Assembly: GCF_001419985.1 (NCBI RefSeq)
Contig: NZ_LJAL01000001.1
Coordinates: 186,001 to 250,000, forward strand
Direction: 5' to 3'
Length of the DNA: 64,000 nucleotides
Source: Loktanella sp. 5RATIMAR09
GTDB taxonomy: Bacteria > Pseudomonadota > Alphaproteobacteria > Rhodobacterales > Rhodobacteraceae
The position numbers and the translations under genes were made by a program. Each line of letters starts with the position of its first letter. Position 1 is the first letter of the stretch. Positions 24,028 to 32,199 of the stretch are shown here, piece after piece. The notes beneath the pieces are model-generated. The model worked only from the letters and a program-made list of their open reading frames with translations, was not told where the DNA came from and ran no database searches.

Positions 24028-24918
24028 ATGGCTGATACAGAACTCTATAAGGCGCTTGGTGTTACCCCCGACGCCTCGGCGGACGAGATCAAACGCGCCT
24101 ATCGCAAGATGGCGCGCAAATATCATCCTGACGTAAATTCCTCGCCCGAAGCCGATGCAAAATTCAAAGCGGCAGCCGCGGCCAATGATGTACTGGGCGA
24201 TCCGGAAAAGCGGGCGGCCTATGACCACTTTGGTGCGTCATGGGACCAACCAAGACCGGAGCAAACCACGCGACCGGATGACCGCTGGCAGGGGGGCTTT
24301 GGCTTTGACGAACATGATGTGAACCCTGAAATGTTCCGCGACTTCTTTGGTGATCGTTTTGGCCGTGGCGCCATGCCGCGCGATCAGCACGCAGCGATCG
24401 AAATATCGCTGGAGGATGCGATCACCGGAGCAAAAAAGGCGTTGACGCTGCAGTCACCCCGGATCGACACAAACGGCCATGTGACGATGCAGACGCACCG
24501 GATTGATATGACGATTCCCAAGGGCGTCTTGCCCGGCCAAAATCTTCGCCTGAAAGGCAAGGGGGCAGAGGGAGCCGACCTGCTGATCGAAGTCAGCTTT
24601 CGGCCCCATCCCATCTATACCATCGACGGCCGCGATCTTTACGTCACCCTGCCGGTCACCCCTTGGGAGGCCGCACTGGGTGGGAAAGTGCCCATGCCGA
24701 CCCCGACAGGCACAGTTGACCTGACAATCCCGCCCGATGCCCGACAGGGTCAGAAACTGCGGTTGAAAGGCCGCGGGATGCCCGCCGCGCAAAAAGGCGA
24801 CCTCTACGCGATCCTGCAAATCGTGAACCCGTCCAAACTGTCACCAAAGGCCCGTGACCTTTATCAGCAGCTGGCCGAGGCGCAGCCCTACAATCCACGG
24901 TCGAAACTAGGAGTATAG
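24028..24918 (+). CDS. cbpA: DnaJ-class co-chaperone CbpA
   Basis: 296 residues. J-domain at 1-70 with the HPD motif (KYHPDVNSS), a short Gly/Phe-containing linker (GGFGFDEHD), and two C-terminal substrate-binding domains (PKGVLPGQNLRLKGKG..., PPDARQGQKLRLKGRGMP). The cysteine-rich zinc-finger region of DnaJ is absent, as in CbpA. It stimulates DnaK and, in E. coli, also binds curved DNA in stress and stationary phase. cbpM follows by 4 bp. A symmetrical FNR-type box lies 54 bp upstream. Confidence 0.9.
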   Translation: MADTELYKALGVTPDASADEIKRAYRKMARKYHPDVNSSPEADAKFKAAAAANDVLGDPEKRAAYDHFGASWDQPRPEQTTRPDDRWQGGFGFDEHDVNPEMFRDFFGDRFGRGAMPRDQHAAIEISLEDAITGAKKALTLQSPRIDTNGHVTMQTHRIDMTIPKGVLPGQNLRLKGKGAEGADLLIEVSFRPHPIYTIDGRDLYVTLPVTPWEAALGGKVPMPTPTGTVDLTIPPDARQGQKLRLKGRGMPAAQKGDLYAILQIVNPSKLSPKARDLYQQLAEAQPYNPRSKLGV

Positions 24919-24922
24919 TGCA

Positions 24923-25228
24923 ATGAAAAAAGCTAGTCCTCGCGGCACATATGTTGAAGTCGTCGAAACGCTGTCCTTGTCAGAACTGACCATGTTCTGC
25001 GACACAAACGCAGACTGGGTGGTCAAGCTTGTCGAACATGGCGTCGTTTCACCCGTCGCGGAAACGACGCCCGAGTGGGAATTCGCACCCAAACACATCG
25101 CCCGCGCCCGGAAAGCTGCACGTCTGATGCGGGATCTGGGGCTGAATGTGGCGGGCGTGGCCCTTGTTCTGGATCTGATCGAAGAACGCGACAGGCTGGC
25201 CCGCAGGCTGGCGTTGATGGAGGGATGA
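24923..25228 (+). CDS. cbpM: CbpM-like chaperone modulator
   Basis: 101 residues with a MerR-like HTH region (VETLSLSELTMFCDTNADWVVKLVEHGVVSPVAETTPEWEFAPKHIARARKAARLMRDLGLNVAGVALVLDLIEE). This is the CbpM pattern; CbpM binds the J-domain of CbpA and inhibits its co-chaperone and DNA-binding activity. It begins 4 bp after cbpA, with AGGAG seven bases or so upstream, so stoichiometric co-translation is expected. Confidence 0.85.
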   Translation: MKKASPRGTYVEVVETLSLSELTMFCDTNADWVVKLVEHGVVSPVAETTPEWEFAPKHIARARKAARLMRDLGLNVAGVALVLDLIEERDRLARRLALMEG

Positions 25229-25258
25229 GGGAAAGCCCCGCATCAAGGCCGTCACGGG

Positions 25259-26152
25259 CTAGGCGGCCAAGGACGGATTAGCGGCGGCCAGATATTCGCT
25301 GAGCACCGCATCATATTCGGGGTCTTGCGACGCGATATGCAGAACCGCACGCAGCATGCCTGCCTTTGCGCCACAATCGAAACGTTCACCCGAAAAACGC
25401 AAGCCTGCCAGCCCCACCGTGCCAGCGCCCGTATTGATCGCGTCCGTCAGCTGGATCTCGTTACCAGCACCGGGCGGTTGCGTTGCCAAAACATCGAAGA
25501 TCGACGGGTCAAGCACATAGCGCCCGACAACTGCATCAAGCGATGGCGCATCCTCGGGTGCAGGCTTTTCCACCATACCATCGGCTTTGAGAAGATTGGC
25601 GTCTTGTCCGGTGACCGACAGGATACCGTATTTGTTGGTGTCTTCCGCCGCGACCGGCATGGTCGCAACCAGATGGCCGCTGGCGCCCGCCGCATAAGCC
25701 TCGATCATTTCGCCAATGCAGCCTTTGCCGAGGATCAGATCATCAGGCAGGATGACCGCAACCGGACCGGGCAGGATGTGCGCGCGGGCGCAAAGCACCG
25801 CGTGGCCAAGCCCCAGCGGTTCGTGCTGCATCGTGAAAACCACATCGTCCTCGATCTGGCAGAACGCCGCTTCGCGCAATTCTGTCGCCAGTGCCGCCTT
25901 GCCACGCGCTTTCAACTCTGTGCGCAGGCGGACATCATCCATGACGTGCCGTTCGATTGCTGACTTGGAAGGATGGCTGACAAAGACCATCCGCTCGATC
26001 CCCGCATCACGTGCCTCATCAATCGCATATTGGATCAATGGCGTGTCCAGAACCGGCAGCAGTTCTTTGGGCGTTGCCTTGGTGGCGGGCAAGAACCGAG
26101 TCCCCATTCCGGCAACAGGAAAGATGGCAGTACGAACAGGTGACTTGGTCAT
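25259..26152 (-). CDS. galU: UTP-glucose-1-phosphate uridylyltransferase GalU
   Basis: 297 residues from the ATG at 26152 (AAGGATACC upstream). Nucleotidyltransferase signature VRTAIFPVAGMGTRFLPATKATPKELLPVLDTPLIQYAIDEA at the N-terminus, PDDLILGKG and GMVEKPAPEDAPS in the core, and RFDCGAKAGMLRAVLH near the end. It makes UDP-glucose from UTP and glucose 1-phosphate. It is divergent from gpsA-ggpP-ggpS across a 346-bp region with repeated CGACAT motifs. This suggests it supplies the sugar donor for glucosylglycerol as well as for the ugd product further right. Confidence 0.92.
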   Translation of the reverse strand: MTKSPVRTAIFPVAGMGTRFLPATKATPKELLPVLDTPLIQYAIDEARDAGIERMVFVSHPSKSAIERHVMDDVRLRTELKARGKAALATELREAAFCQIEDDVVFTMQHEPLGLGHAVLCARAHILPGPVAVILPDDLILGKGCIGEMIEAYAAGASGHLVATMPVAAEDTNKYGILSVTGQDANLLKADGMVEKPAPEDAPSLDAVVGRYVLDPSIFDVLATQPPGAGNEIQLTDAINTGAGTVGLAGLRFSGERFDCGAKAGMLRAVLHIASQDPEYDAVLSEYLAAANPSLAA

Positions 26153-26221
26153 GGCGTAGGTATCCTTTCTCAAATACGGTTTCACTACATAAATGCTGCA
26201 ACTGCACAAAATGTCAAAAAA

Positions 26222-26416
26222 CGACATCGAAATGTCGCTATCAAATCATCAATTGCCTAAAATTTAGCGTGTCTGACCATTCCTTGGGTGTTTACTGGTC
26301 AAAAGACGCGCATTTCATTGTGGAATCCCAAAGGTTTTCTTCATTTTGCACCTGCAGCATTGACTTTTGGGCTTGAAGAGCCACCATAAACGACATGACT
26401 GTAACGTAAGCGACAT
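26222..26416. promoter_or_regulatory. galU/gpsA divergent promoter region with repeated CGACAT motifs
   Basis: The 346-bp intergenic gap holds a perfect dyad CGACAT-CGAA-ATGTCG at 26222-26237 on the galU side. Two direct CGACAT copies at 26391 and 26411, exactly 20 bp apart, lie on the gpsA side. The repeated hexamer suggests one regulator acting on both promoters. The region is AT-rich; no small gene was seen in it. Confidence 0.4.
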
Positions 26417-26498
26417 TAATTTCAGTCCGATCAGGACTTTGATGCAGCAGCCCGATGCGGCTGTACCCACACTTCGCTTTCAATTTCAGAGGTCACCA

Positions 26499-27641
26499 AT
26501 GAGAGATCACGCGACAACGGAAGATAAATATCGGCCGACCGCACTGCCCTATAAAAGGGTGGCTGTCGTTGGGGCCGGGTCTTGGGGCACAGCCCTTGCC
26601 GTGGTTCTGGCACGCGCCGGATGCGAGACCACGATCTGCGGTCGCGACCCCGCTGTCATTGATGAAATCAATTCAAAACGCACGACCGAACGCTTTTTGC
26701 CGGGTGTGACGCTGCCCGAGGGCTTGCGCGGTACAACGGATATGCCCGAAGCCTTGGAGCAGGCAGAAGCTGTGCTTGTGGTTGTCCCGTCGCGCAGCGT
26801 GCGCAACGTTGCCCGTCAAGTGGCCGAGCATGCACCGAAAGAGGCGCCCGTCGCCGTCTGCGCCAAAGGAATCGAGGCCGAAACCGGACTGTTGATGACA
26901 CAAGTCGCCGAGGAAGAACTGGGCGGGCGCTGCGTTGGTTGCGTCTCAGGCCCAACATTCGCGCTGGAAACAGCCCTCGGGCACCCCACAGCTGCCACCG
27001 TCGCCTTTCCATTTACCTATGGTGACAGGCTGCGCCCGCACGAAAGCCCTGCTGTGCGCCTTGCACTGTCGCTTTCGACTGAAAGCTTCCGGTCCTACGT
27101 CTCGGACGATCTGGTCGGCGTTGAGATCGGCGGGGCGGTCAAGAACATCATCGCTATCGCCTGCGGGCTGATGACCGGCGCGGGCTTTGCGGAAAACACC
27201 CGCGCAGCGCTCATCACCCGCGGACTGGATGAAATGAAGGCACTGGCAGAAGCACTGGGCGGACGCCGTGAAACCGTGACAGGTTTATCGGGGATCGGGG
27301 ATTTGTCGCTGACGTGTTCCAGCCCCACATCGCGCAATATGTCGCTTGGCCTGCAACTGGGCCAAGGTACGCCGCGCTCTGCCTGTTTTGAGGGCCGCCC
27401 TGTCGTTGTCGAAGGCGAGATAAACGCAAAATCCGTCACCGACCTTGCGCGCAGCGTGAACGTGGCCATGCCAATCTGCGAAACCGTGCGGTCTATCCTG
27501 CATGAGGGCGCAGACCTTGGCACCGCTTTCGCCAACCTGTGGGCCCGCCCGATTGAGGCAGAGCCGCGCACGATGGACCTCTCGTTCAACCACCCCGCAA
27601 CTGACAAAGATATCGCAACATTTGCAGAAAGGATCTCATGA
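26499..27641 (+). CDS. gpsA: Glycerol-3-phosphate dehydrogenase [NAD(P)+]
   Basis: 380 residues from the ATG at 26499 (AGAGG upstream). Rossmann motif VAVVGAGSWGTALAVVLARAG, VVVPSRSVRNVA, the catalytic-site region AVCAKGIEAETG and SGPTFALE, VGVEIGGAVKNIIAIACG, and LSGIGDLSLTCSS are all typical of GpsA. It reduces dihydroxyacetone phosphate to sn-glycerol 3-phosphate. It is somewhat longer than usual (about 330) through an N-terminal ~20 residues and an insert near 160-180. Its stop overlaps the phosphatase start by four bases, and ggpS follows. This suggests dedication to supplying the acceptor for glucosylglycerol phosphate. Confidence 0.92.
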   Translation: MRDHATTEDKYRPTALPYKRVAVVGAGSWGTALAVVLARAGCETTICGRDPAVIDEINSKRTTERFLPGVTLPEGLRGTTDMPEALEQAEAVLVVVPSRSVRNVARQVAEHAPKEAPVAVCAKGIEAETGLLMTQVAEEELGGRCVGCVSGPTFALETALGHPTAATVAFPFTYGDRLRPHESPAVRLALSLSTESFRSYVSDDLVGVEIGGAVKNIIAIACGLMTGAGFAENTRAALITRGLDEMKALAEALGGRRETVTGLSGIGDLSLTCSSPTSRNMSLGLQLGQGTPRSACFEGRPVVVEGEINAKSVTDLARSVNVAMPICETVRSILHEGADLGTAFANLWARPIEAEPRTMDLSFNHPATDKDIATFAERIS

Positions 27642-28411
27642 CCCGTCACGAGACATTCAACACAACCGACATCGCCGACAAGAAATTTGTCCTCGCCACC
27701 GATCTGGATGGAACATTCCTTGGCGGGTCCGACGACCAGCGCGCAGGTCTGTACAACTGGATCGCGGCCAACCGCGCGCAGGTAGGTTTGATTTTCGTGA
27801 CAGGGCGCGATCCGGGGTTTGTCCATGATATCACGCGCAAAGGCGACGTGCCGCGCCCGGATTTCGTGATCGCAGATGTGGGCACCACAATTGCGACGAT
27901 GGATCACAACAACCACGTATCGCCGATTCCCGAGCTTGAGGCGGAAATCGCCACCGCTTGGGGCGATGCCGGCACCAAAGCCCGTTTCGTCCTCAACGGT
28001 ACGCGTGGTCTGCGGCTTCAATCCACGCTTTTCCGCTATCGCCTGAGCTATGACATGGACCCCGCCGACTTCGACGAAGGCGCCATTGATGCGATTGCCG
28101 ACCTCGGACTTGATACCATTGTATCGGACAACCGTTTCTTTGACGTGCTGCCCAAGGGCGTCAGCAAAGGCCCCTCGCTTTTGCGCCTGTTGACGCATCT
28201 GAACATCGACAACCGTCGTGTTCTGGTAGCGGGCGATACGATGAATGACCTGACGATGCTGAAAATGGGCCTGCCTGCTGTTGCGGTCGGTGGATCAGAA
28301 CCGTCCCTGATCGACGAGATCAGAGATTTGGCACATTGCTACGCCGCAGAAGAGGAAGGCGCCGCAGGCATCGCCGAAGCGATTTTGCACCACAACATGT
28401 TTTCCGCGTAG
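27638..28411 (+). CDS. HAD phosphatase, probable glucosylglycerol-phosphate phosphatase
   Basis: 257 residues of the sucrose-phosphatase-like HAD branch. Motif I is ATDLDGTFLGG (D22, D24); motif II VTGRDPGFV; Lys in PKGVSKGPSL; motif IV GDTMNDLTML. It shares the ATGA overlap with gpsA and lies 15 bp before ggpS. In cyanobacteria and some proteobacteria GgpS is paired with such a phosphatase, which releases glucosylglycerol. A sucrose- or mannosylglycerate-type role is the alternative, but the neighbours argue for glucosylglycerol. Confidence 0.78.
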   Translation: MTRHETFNTTDIADKKFVLATDLDGTFLGGSDDQRAGLYNWIAANRAQVGLIFVTGRDPGFVHDITRKGDVPRPDFVIADVGTTIATMDHNNHVSPIPELEAEIATAWGDAGTKARFVLNGTRGLRLQSTLFRYRLSYDMDPADFDEGAIDAIADLGLDTIVSDNRFFDVLPKGVSKGPSLLRLLTHLNIDNRRVLVAGDTMNDLTMLKMGLPAVAVGGSEPSLIDEIRDLAHCYAAEEEGAAGIAEAILHHNMFSA

Positions 28412-28426
28412 CGAAAGGAGCATCAC

Positions 28427-29917
28427 ATGTCTTCCGAAATGGTCATCGTCTACCATCGCCAGCCCTATGAAGAGGTCGAGGAAAACGGGCAGATCGTGCT
28501 GCGCGAAAACAAGAGCCCCAACGGGATCGTCCCGACGCTCAAGAGCTTTTTTGGCGAGGTCGATCACGGGGCGTGGATCGCGTGGAAACTGGCCAAAGAC
28601 CCTGCCAACCCCGATTTCGAACAACGGATCGAGATTGACGACGATTATGGCCGCTATGCCGTATCACGGCTGGCGCTGTCCGAAGAGCAAGTGCGTGAAT
28701 TCTATCATGTCACCTCGAAAGAGGCGTTCTGGCCGATCCTTCACGGGTTCAAGGAGCGCTATAATTACGACCCCGTTGATTGGGCGAATTTTCAGGATGT
28801 GAACCGCCGTTTCGCCGAAGCCGCAGCCGAAGAAGCGGCACAAGGCGCTTTGGTCTGGGTGCACGACTATAACCTGTGGCTCGTGCCCGGCTACTTGCGC
28901 ACCATGCGCCCTGACGTGCGGATCGCGTTCTTCCATCATACGCCGTTCCCGTCGGCAGACATCTTTAACATGCTGCCATGGCGCAAGGAGATCGTAAAAA
29001 GCCTGCTCGCCTGTGACGATATCGGTTTTCATATCCCGCGTTATGCCAGCAACTTTGTCTCAGTCGCCCGTAGTCTGTTCGACGTGGATGTGACGACGCG
29101 GACCCAAGTGCCCGACAAATGGATTTTCGAAGGCACCGCACTGGCGGAACGTGCTTGGGCAAGCAAGCTGAACCTTGACGGCCATGAAGTGGCGGTCAGC
29201 GTCACACCGGTGGGCGTGGATATCGGCTATATTGACGAAATTGCACATGCCCCCGAAACCGTGTCCCAGACCGCCAAGATCAAAGAGGAAATCGGTGACG
29301 AGAAACTGATCCTCTCGGTCGGGCGCACGGACTATACCAAAGGCGGGATAGAGCAATTGGCCAGCTTCGAGCGGGTGTTGGAGTATAACCCCGACCTGCG
29401 GGGCAAGATCCGGCTGATGCACGTTTCGGTCGCGGCCAATCGCAATATGCAGGCCTATGAAGAAATCCAAAGCGAGATCGAGCAGATCGCAGGCCGGATC
29501 AATGGCCGTTTCGGAACACTGGAATGGCAGCCGGTGACGCTAATTTCGCGCGCGGTGCCGTTTACACAGCTGATCTCATACTATCAGGCCGCCGATGTCG
29601 CATGGATCACGCCGCTGGCGGACGGGATGAACCTTGTGGCGAAGGAATTTATCGCATCGCGGATCGACAACAGCGGTGTGCTGGTGCTGTCCGAATTCGC
29701 AGGGGCCGCTGTGGAACTGGCCGATGCGGTGATTACAAACCCGTTCTCGAACCGCGCGATGGACCTGACGATCGTCAGCGCCCTGCAAATGCCGGAACCC
29801 GAACGTCGCATGCGCATGGAAAACCTGCGCGCAGCTGTCCAGAAGACGGACGTGCGCAAATGGACACCGGGCACGCTTGAACTGAAACCAAAGCAGGTCA
29901 TTGTTCCGGCGGCCTAA
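28427..29917 (+). CDS. ggpS: Glucosylglycerol-phosphate synthase (GT20 family)
   Basis: 496 residues of the trehalose-6-phosphate-synthase fold. The opening VIVYHRQPYEEVEENG...SPNGIVPTLKSFFG and EFYHVTSKEAFWPILHGF resemble cyanobacterial GgpS rather than OtsA. Core motifs are VWVHDYNLWLVPGYLR, AFFHHTPFPS, SVGRTDYTKGG, LADGMNLVAKEFIA and VLVLSEFAGAAVEL. It joins a nucleotide-glucose with glycerol 3-phosphate to give glucosylglycerol phosphate. The cyanobacterial enzyme uses ADP-glucose; the adjacent galU suggests UDP-glucose here. It ends the gpsA-ggpP-ggpS operon, and a long dyad follows. Confidence 0.88.
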   Translation: MSSEMVIVYHRQPYEEVEENGQIVLRENKSPNGIVPTLKSFFGEVDHGAWIAWKLAKDPANPDFEQRIEIDDDYGRYAVSRLALSEEQVREFYHVTSKEAFWPILHGFKERYNYDPVDWANFQDVNRRFAEAAAEEAAQGALVWVHDYNLWLVPGYLRTMRPDVRIAFFHHTPFPSADIFNMLPWRKEIVKSLLACDDIGFHIPRYASNFVSVARSLFDVDVTTRTQVPDKWIFEGTALAERAWASKLNLDGHEVAVSVTPVGVDIGYIDEIAHAPETVSQTAKIKEEIGDEKLILSVGRTDYTKGGIEQLASFERVLEYNPDLRGKIRLMHVSVAANRNMQAYEEIQSEIEQIAGRINGRFGTLEWQPVTLISRAVPFTQLISYYQAADVAWITPLADGMNLVAKEFIASRIDNSGVLVLSEFAGAAVELADAVITNPFSNRAMDLTIVSALQMPEPERRMRMENLRAAVQKTDVRKWTPGTLELKPKQVIVPAA

Positions 29918-29932
29918 AACGAGAGATATCGC

Positions 29933-30000
29933 TTTGTCGGCAAAGTATCTCCGGCGATTGGGCCCATGAAAAGCCCAGTGGTCGATACCTTGCCGACAAA
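29933..30000. other. Long imperfect hairpin after ggpS
   Basis: A 17-bp left arm TTTGTCGGCAAAGTATC (29933-29949) pairs with 29984-30000 at 16 of 17 positions. A short inner stem TGGGC/GCCCA (29959-29963 and 29973-29977) lies in the loop. There is no trailing T-run, so it is not a textbook intrinsic terminator. It may be an mRNA-end structure, a small RNA or a mobile-repeat remnant. The remaining ~250 bp up to the LysR gene show nothing else. Confidence 0.6.
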
Positions 30001-30252
30001 TTGCCGTGAGCGGCGGCATGATGGGTACACCGAATGCGCCGCACGCGAATATAGCGAAATTTCCCCTACCCCCTCTTAAAAATAGCGGCACCCCGCAACC
30101 GTCATTGCGAGGCTCTCCATAAGGCCAGATTGACAGCGCACCTTTTGAGGCCAAGAATGCACGCACAGCGTTTGCAGTCTGCCCGTTTGCGAGCGACCCA
30201 TCGCTCGAACGAAACAAATATGTTTTGTTCCGAACGTCATCGGAGTGAGATG

Positions 30253-31128
30253 ATGAATATAAGAAAATTCAAGTCCTGGGGCCAGCTACAGACCGTGCTT
30301 ACGGTCGCCGAAGTCGGCTCCTATCGCGCGGCAGCACATGTTCTTGGCGTAACAAGCAGTACCGTTGCGCGCCACGTCGATACGATCTCGGAAGAGCTTG
30401 GGCATCCAGTTTTCCTGCCTGCGGGCAATCGTTGGGAACTTACCGAGATCGGCGAAGAGCTTGTTGCGATTGCTGAGGCCACGCAATCGAGTCTGGGGTT
30501 CATGCTCAAGGATATCGAGAACAGCAATGATTTCTTTGGCGCGCTGCAGATCAACACAGTTTCATTCATCAACAGCGGCTTTCTTGCCCCTGCGATGAAC
30601 CTCTGGCGCGAGAAATTCCCCCACGCAAAGATCACAATCGAAGCAAACGACGCGACAACCGCGATCGAACGCGGCGAGGCCGATGTCGCGCTTCGGCTCT
30701 CACGTCCTGACACACCGGGCGTGGCGCGGTTCAAAGTGGCCAATTGCAAGGTTGCGATTTTCGCAGCCAAGGACAGCGATCAGACCGGATGGGTGGGCTT
30801 GCCGCAACGCCTTGAAGACCTGCCAGAGATGCAGCTTGCGCAGCAATATTTCGGCACTGACCCGATCATCCGGATGGATTCCTACCTTGCGGTGGCAAAT
30901 ACCGCTCAAGCAACCGGCCTTTCGTGTGTTCTGCCCACCTGTATGGCCCGCGCGTTCCCCAGACTGCGCGAGGTACAGTCCGATGAAGCGCAAACCCGTA
31001 CAGACCGCGAGCTTTGGTTTCTCTTTTACGAAACGCGCAAAAATGATCCTGCAATCAAAGCCGCAAAATGCTGGATAAAGGATATTTTCCCGTCACCGAA
31101 CAAATGTCTTTGCGGCAAGTGCGATTAG
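30253..31128 (+). CDS. LysR-family transcriptional regulator with a cysteine-rich C-terminal tail
   Basis: 291 residues from the second of two adjacent ATGs (GGAG seven bases upstream). N-terminal LysR HTH (QLQTVLTVAEVGSYRAAAHVLGVTSSTVARHVDTISEELGHPVF), followed by a periplasmic-binding-protein-like effector domain (LQINTVSFINSGFLAPAMNLWREKFPHAKITIEAND). The final residues NKCLCGKCD give a CxCxxC tail not usual for LysR proteins. No clear cognate target. The nearest downstream gene (DUF1989) is on the same strand 219 bp away. Confidence 0.85.
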   Translation: MNIRKFKSWGQLQTVLTVAEVGSYRAAAHVLGVTSSTVARHVDTISEELGHPVFLPAGNRWELTEIGEELVAIAEATQSSLGFMLKDIENSNDFFGALQINTVSFINSGFLAPAMNLWREKFPHAKITIEANDATTAIERGEADVALRLSRPDTPGVARFKVANCKVAIFAAKDSDQTGWVGLPQRLEDLPEMQLAQQYFGTDPIIRMDSYLAVANTAQATGLSCVLPTCMARAFPRLREVQSDEAQTRTDRELWFLFYETRKNDPAIKAAKCWIKDIFPSPNKCLCGKCD

Positions 31129-31347
31129 GGCCATGACCCATTTTGAAAGCGGTTGCTCTTCGCGCTCGTCGCGGCTGCCTCCGGCGCGCATGACATCTGT
31201 AGCATCGCGGGCAATGACGTGAGCAACTCACACCGCCGAGATGATGTGCGACGAGCAGGTCTTGAAACGCAGAATTCAAAGTCTGGCCATTCACCGCCAT
31301 TCACAGCTAGGTTTCCGCCCAACACACCGTGATAGAAGCGAGCGCCC

Positions 31348-32199
31348 ATGAAACCTGACCAGCCTGCCTTTGCCCCCCCAAGTGACGCCGCCGCGCGCCG
31401 CGCCAAACCTGCGGTAATCTGTTATCCGACTGATGCGCTTGCCCGGCCGGATCATGCGGCGATGCGGGCCCGCCGCGCCAGCGCCACCCATCGCGACACC
31501 TGCGTGATCCCGCCCCGCGATGCGCGCTGCACCACCGTCCCTGCGGGCGGATTCTTTCGGATTACCTGTCCTGAGGGCGCGCAGGTCGGCGATCTGAACC
31601 TATGGTCCGCCACTGACCTGACAGAACACTTCTACTCGGGCAAAACACGCGCCTTGCACGGCACGCATCTGTCTACCGGCGACAGGCTTTGGTCACGTTT
31701 TCCCAGCATGCGCCCGATGGCGACGATTATAGAGGACACGCTGGATTGGTACGGTTGGGATGCGGACGGCGGATCGGTGCATGACGTGATCGGCACGCGC
31801 TGTGATCCATATACCGGACGGTTGTTGTCGGGGTCCGACTATCACTATTGTTGCCATTCCAACCTGACCCGCGCGCTGGCAGGTCACACAGGCCTGTCTT
31901 TGGCCGAGGCAGAGCCCTTTGTGCACGACGTCCTGAATGTGTTTATGTGCACCGGTTTTACCAACGACACCCATCAATATTTTATGAAGGCAAGTCCGGT
32001 GCGTGCGGGCGATTACCTTGAATTCTTTGCCGAGATTGACCTGATCGTCGGCCTCTCTGCCTGCCCGGGCGGTGATTGCGGGGACGAGCATACGTCGGAC
32101 AAGGCCGCGTGTTATCCGCTGGTGATTGATGTCTTCGAGGGCGCGGAACCCTTCACGCCACCGGCACCTAACGCCTACGACCGCAGTCACGGGCGCTAA
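31348..32199 (+). CDS. DUF1989 protein (urea carboxylase-associated type)
   Basis: 283 residues. Family-typical blocks: VPAGGFFRITCPEGAQVGDLNLWSATDLTEHFYSGKTRALHGTHLSTGDRLWS, GTRCDPY, CCHSNLTRAL, FTNDTHQYFMKASPVRAGDYLEFFAEIDLIVGLSACPGGD. Members of DUF1989 occur with urea carboxylase/allophanate hydrolase and amine catabolism; the activity is not fixed. The Cys/His content suggests a metal site. It converges with the M20 gene, overlapping by four bases. Its location among creatine- and ectoine-type enzymes fits a role in nitrogen-compound breakdown. Confidence 0.75.
   Translation: MKPDQPAFAPPSDAAARRAKPAVICYPTDALARPDHAAMRARRASATHRDTCVIPPRDARCTTVPAGGFFRITCPEGAQVGDLNLWSATDLTEHFYSGKTRALHGTHLSTGDRLWSRFPSMRPMATIIEDTLDWYGWDADGGSVHDVIGTRCDPYTGRLLSGSDYHYCCHSNLTRALAGHTGLSLAEAEPFVHDVLNVFMCTGFTNDTHQYFMKASPVRAGDYLEFFAEIDLIVGLSACPGGDCGDEHTSDKAACYPLVIDVFEGAEPFTPPAPNAYDRSHGR

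Noticed and set aside
27095..28198. A 367-residue minus-strand frame across gpsA and the HAD gene
   Set aside because: It crosses two genes with intact motifs on the other strand and has no family features.
29933..30000. Terminal inverted repeats of an insertion sequence
   Set aside because: Only 34 bp lie between the arms and no transposase is present; a hairpin explains it better.
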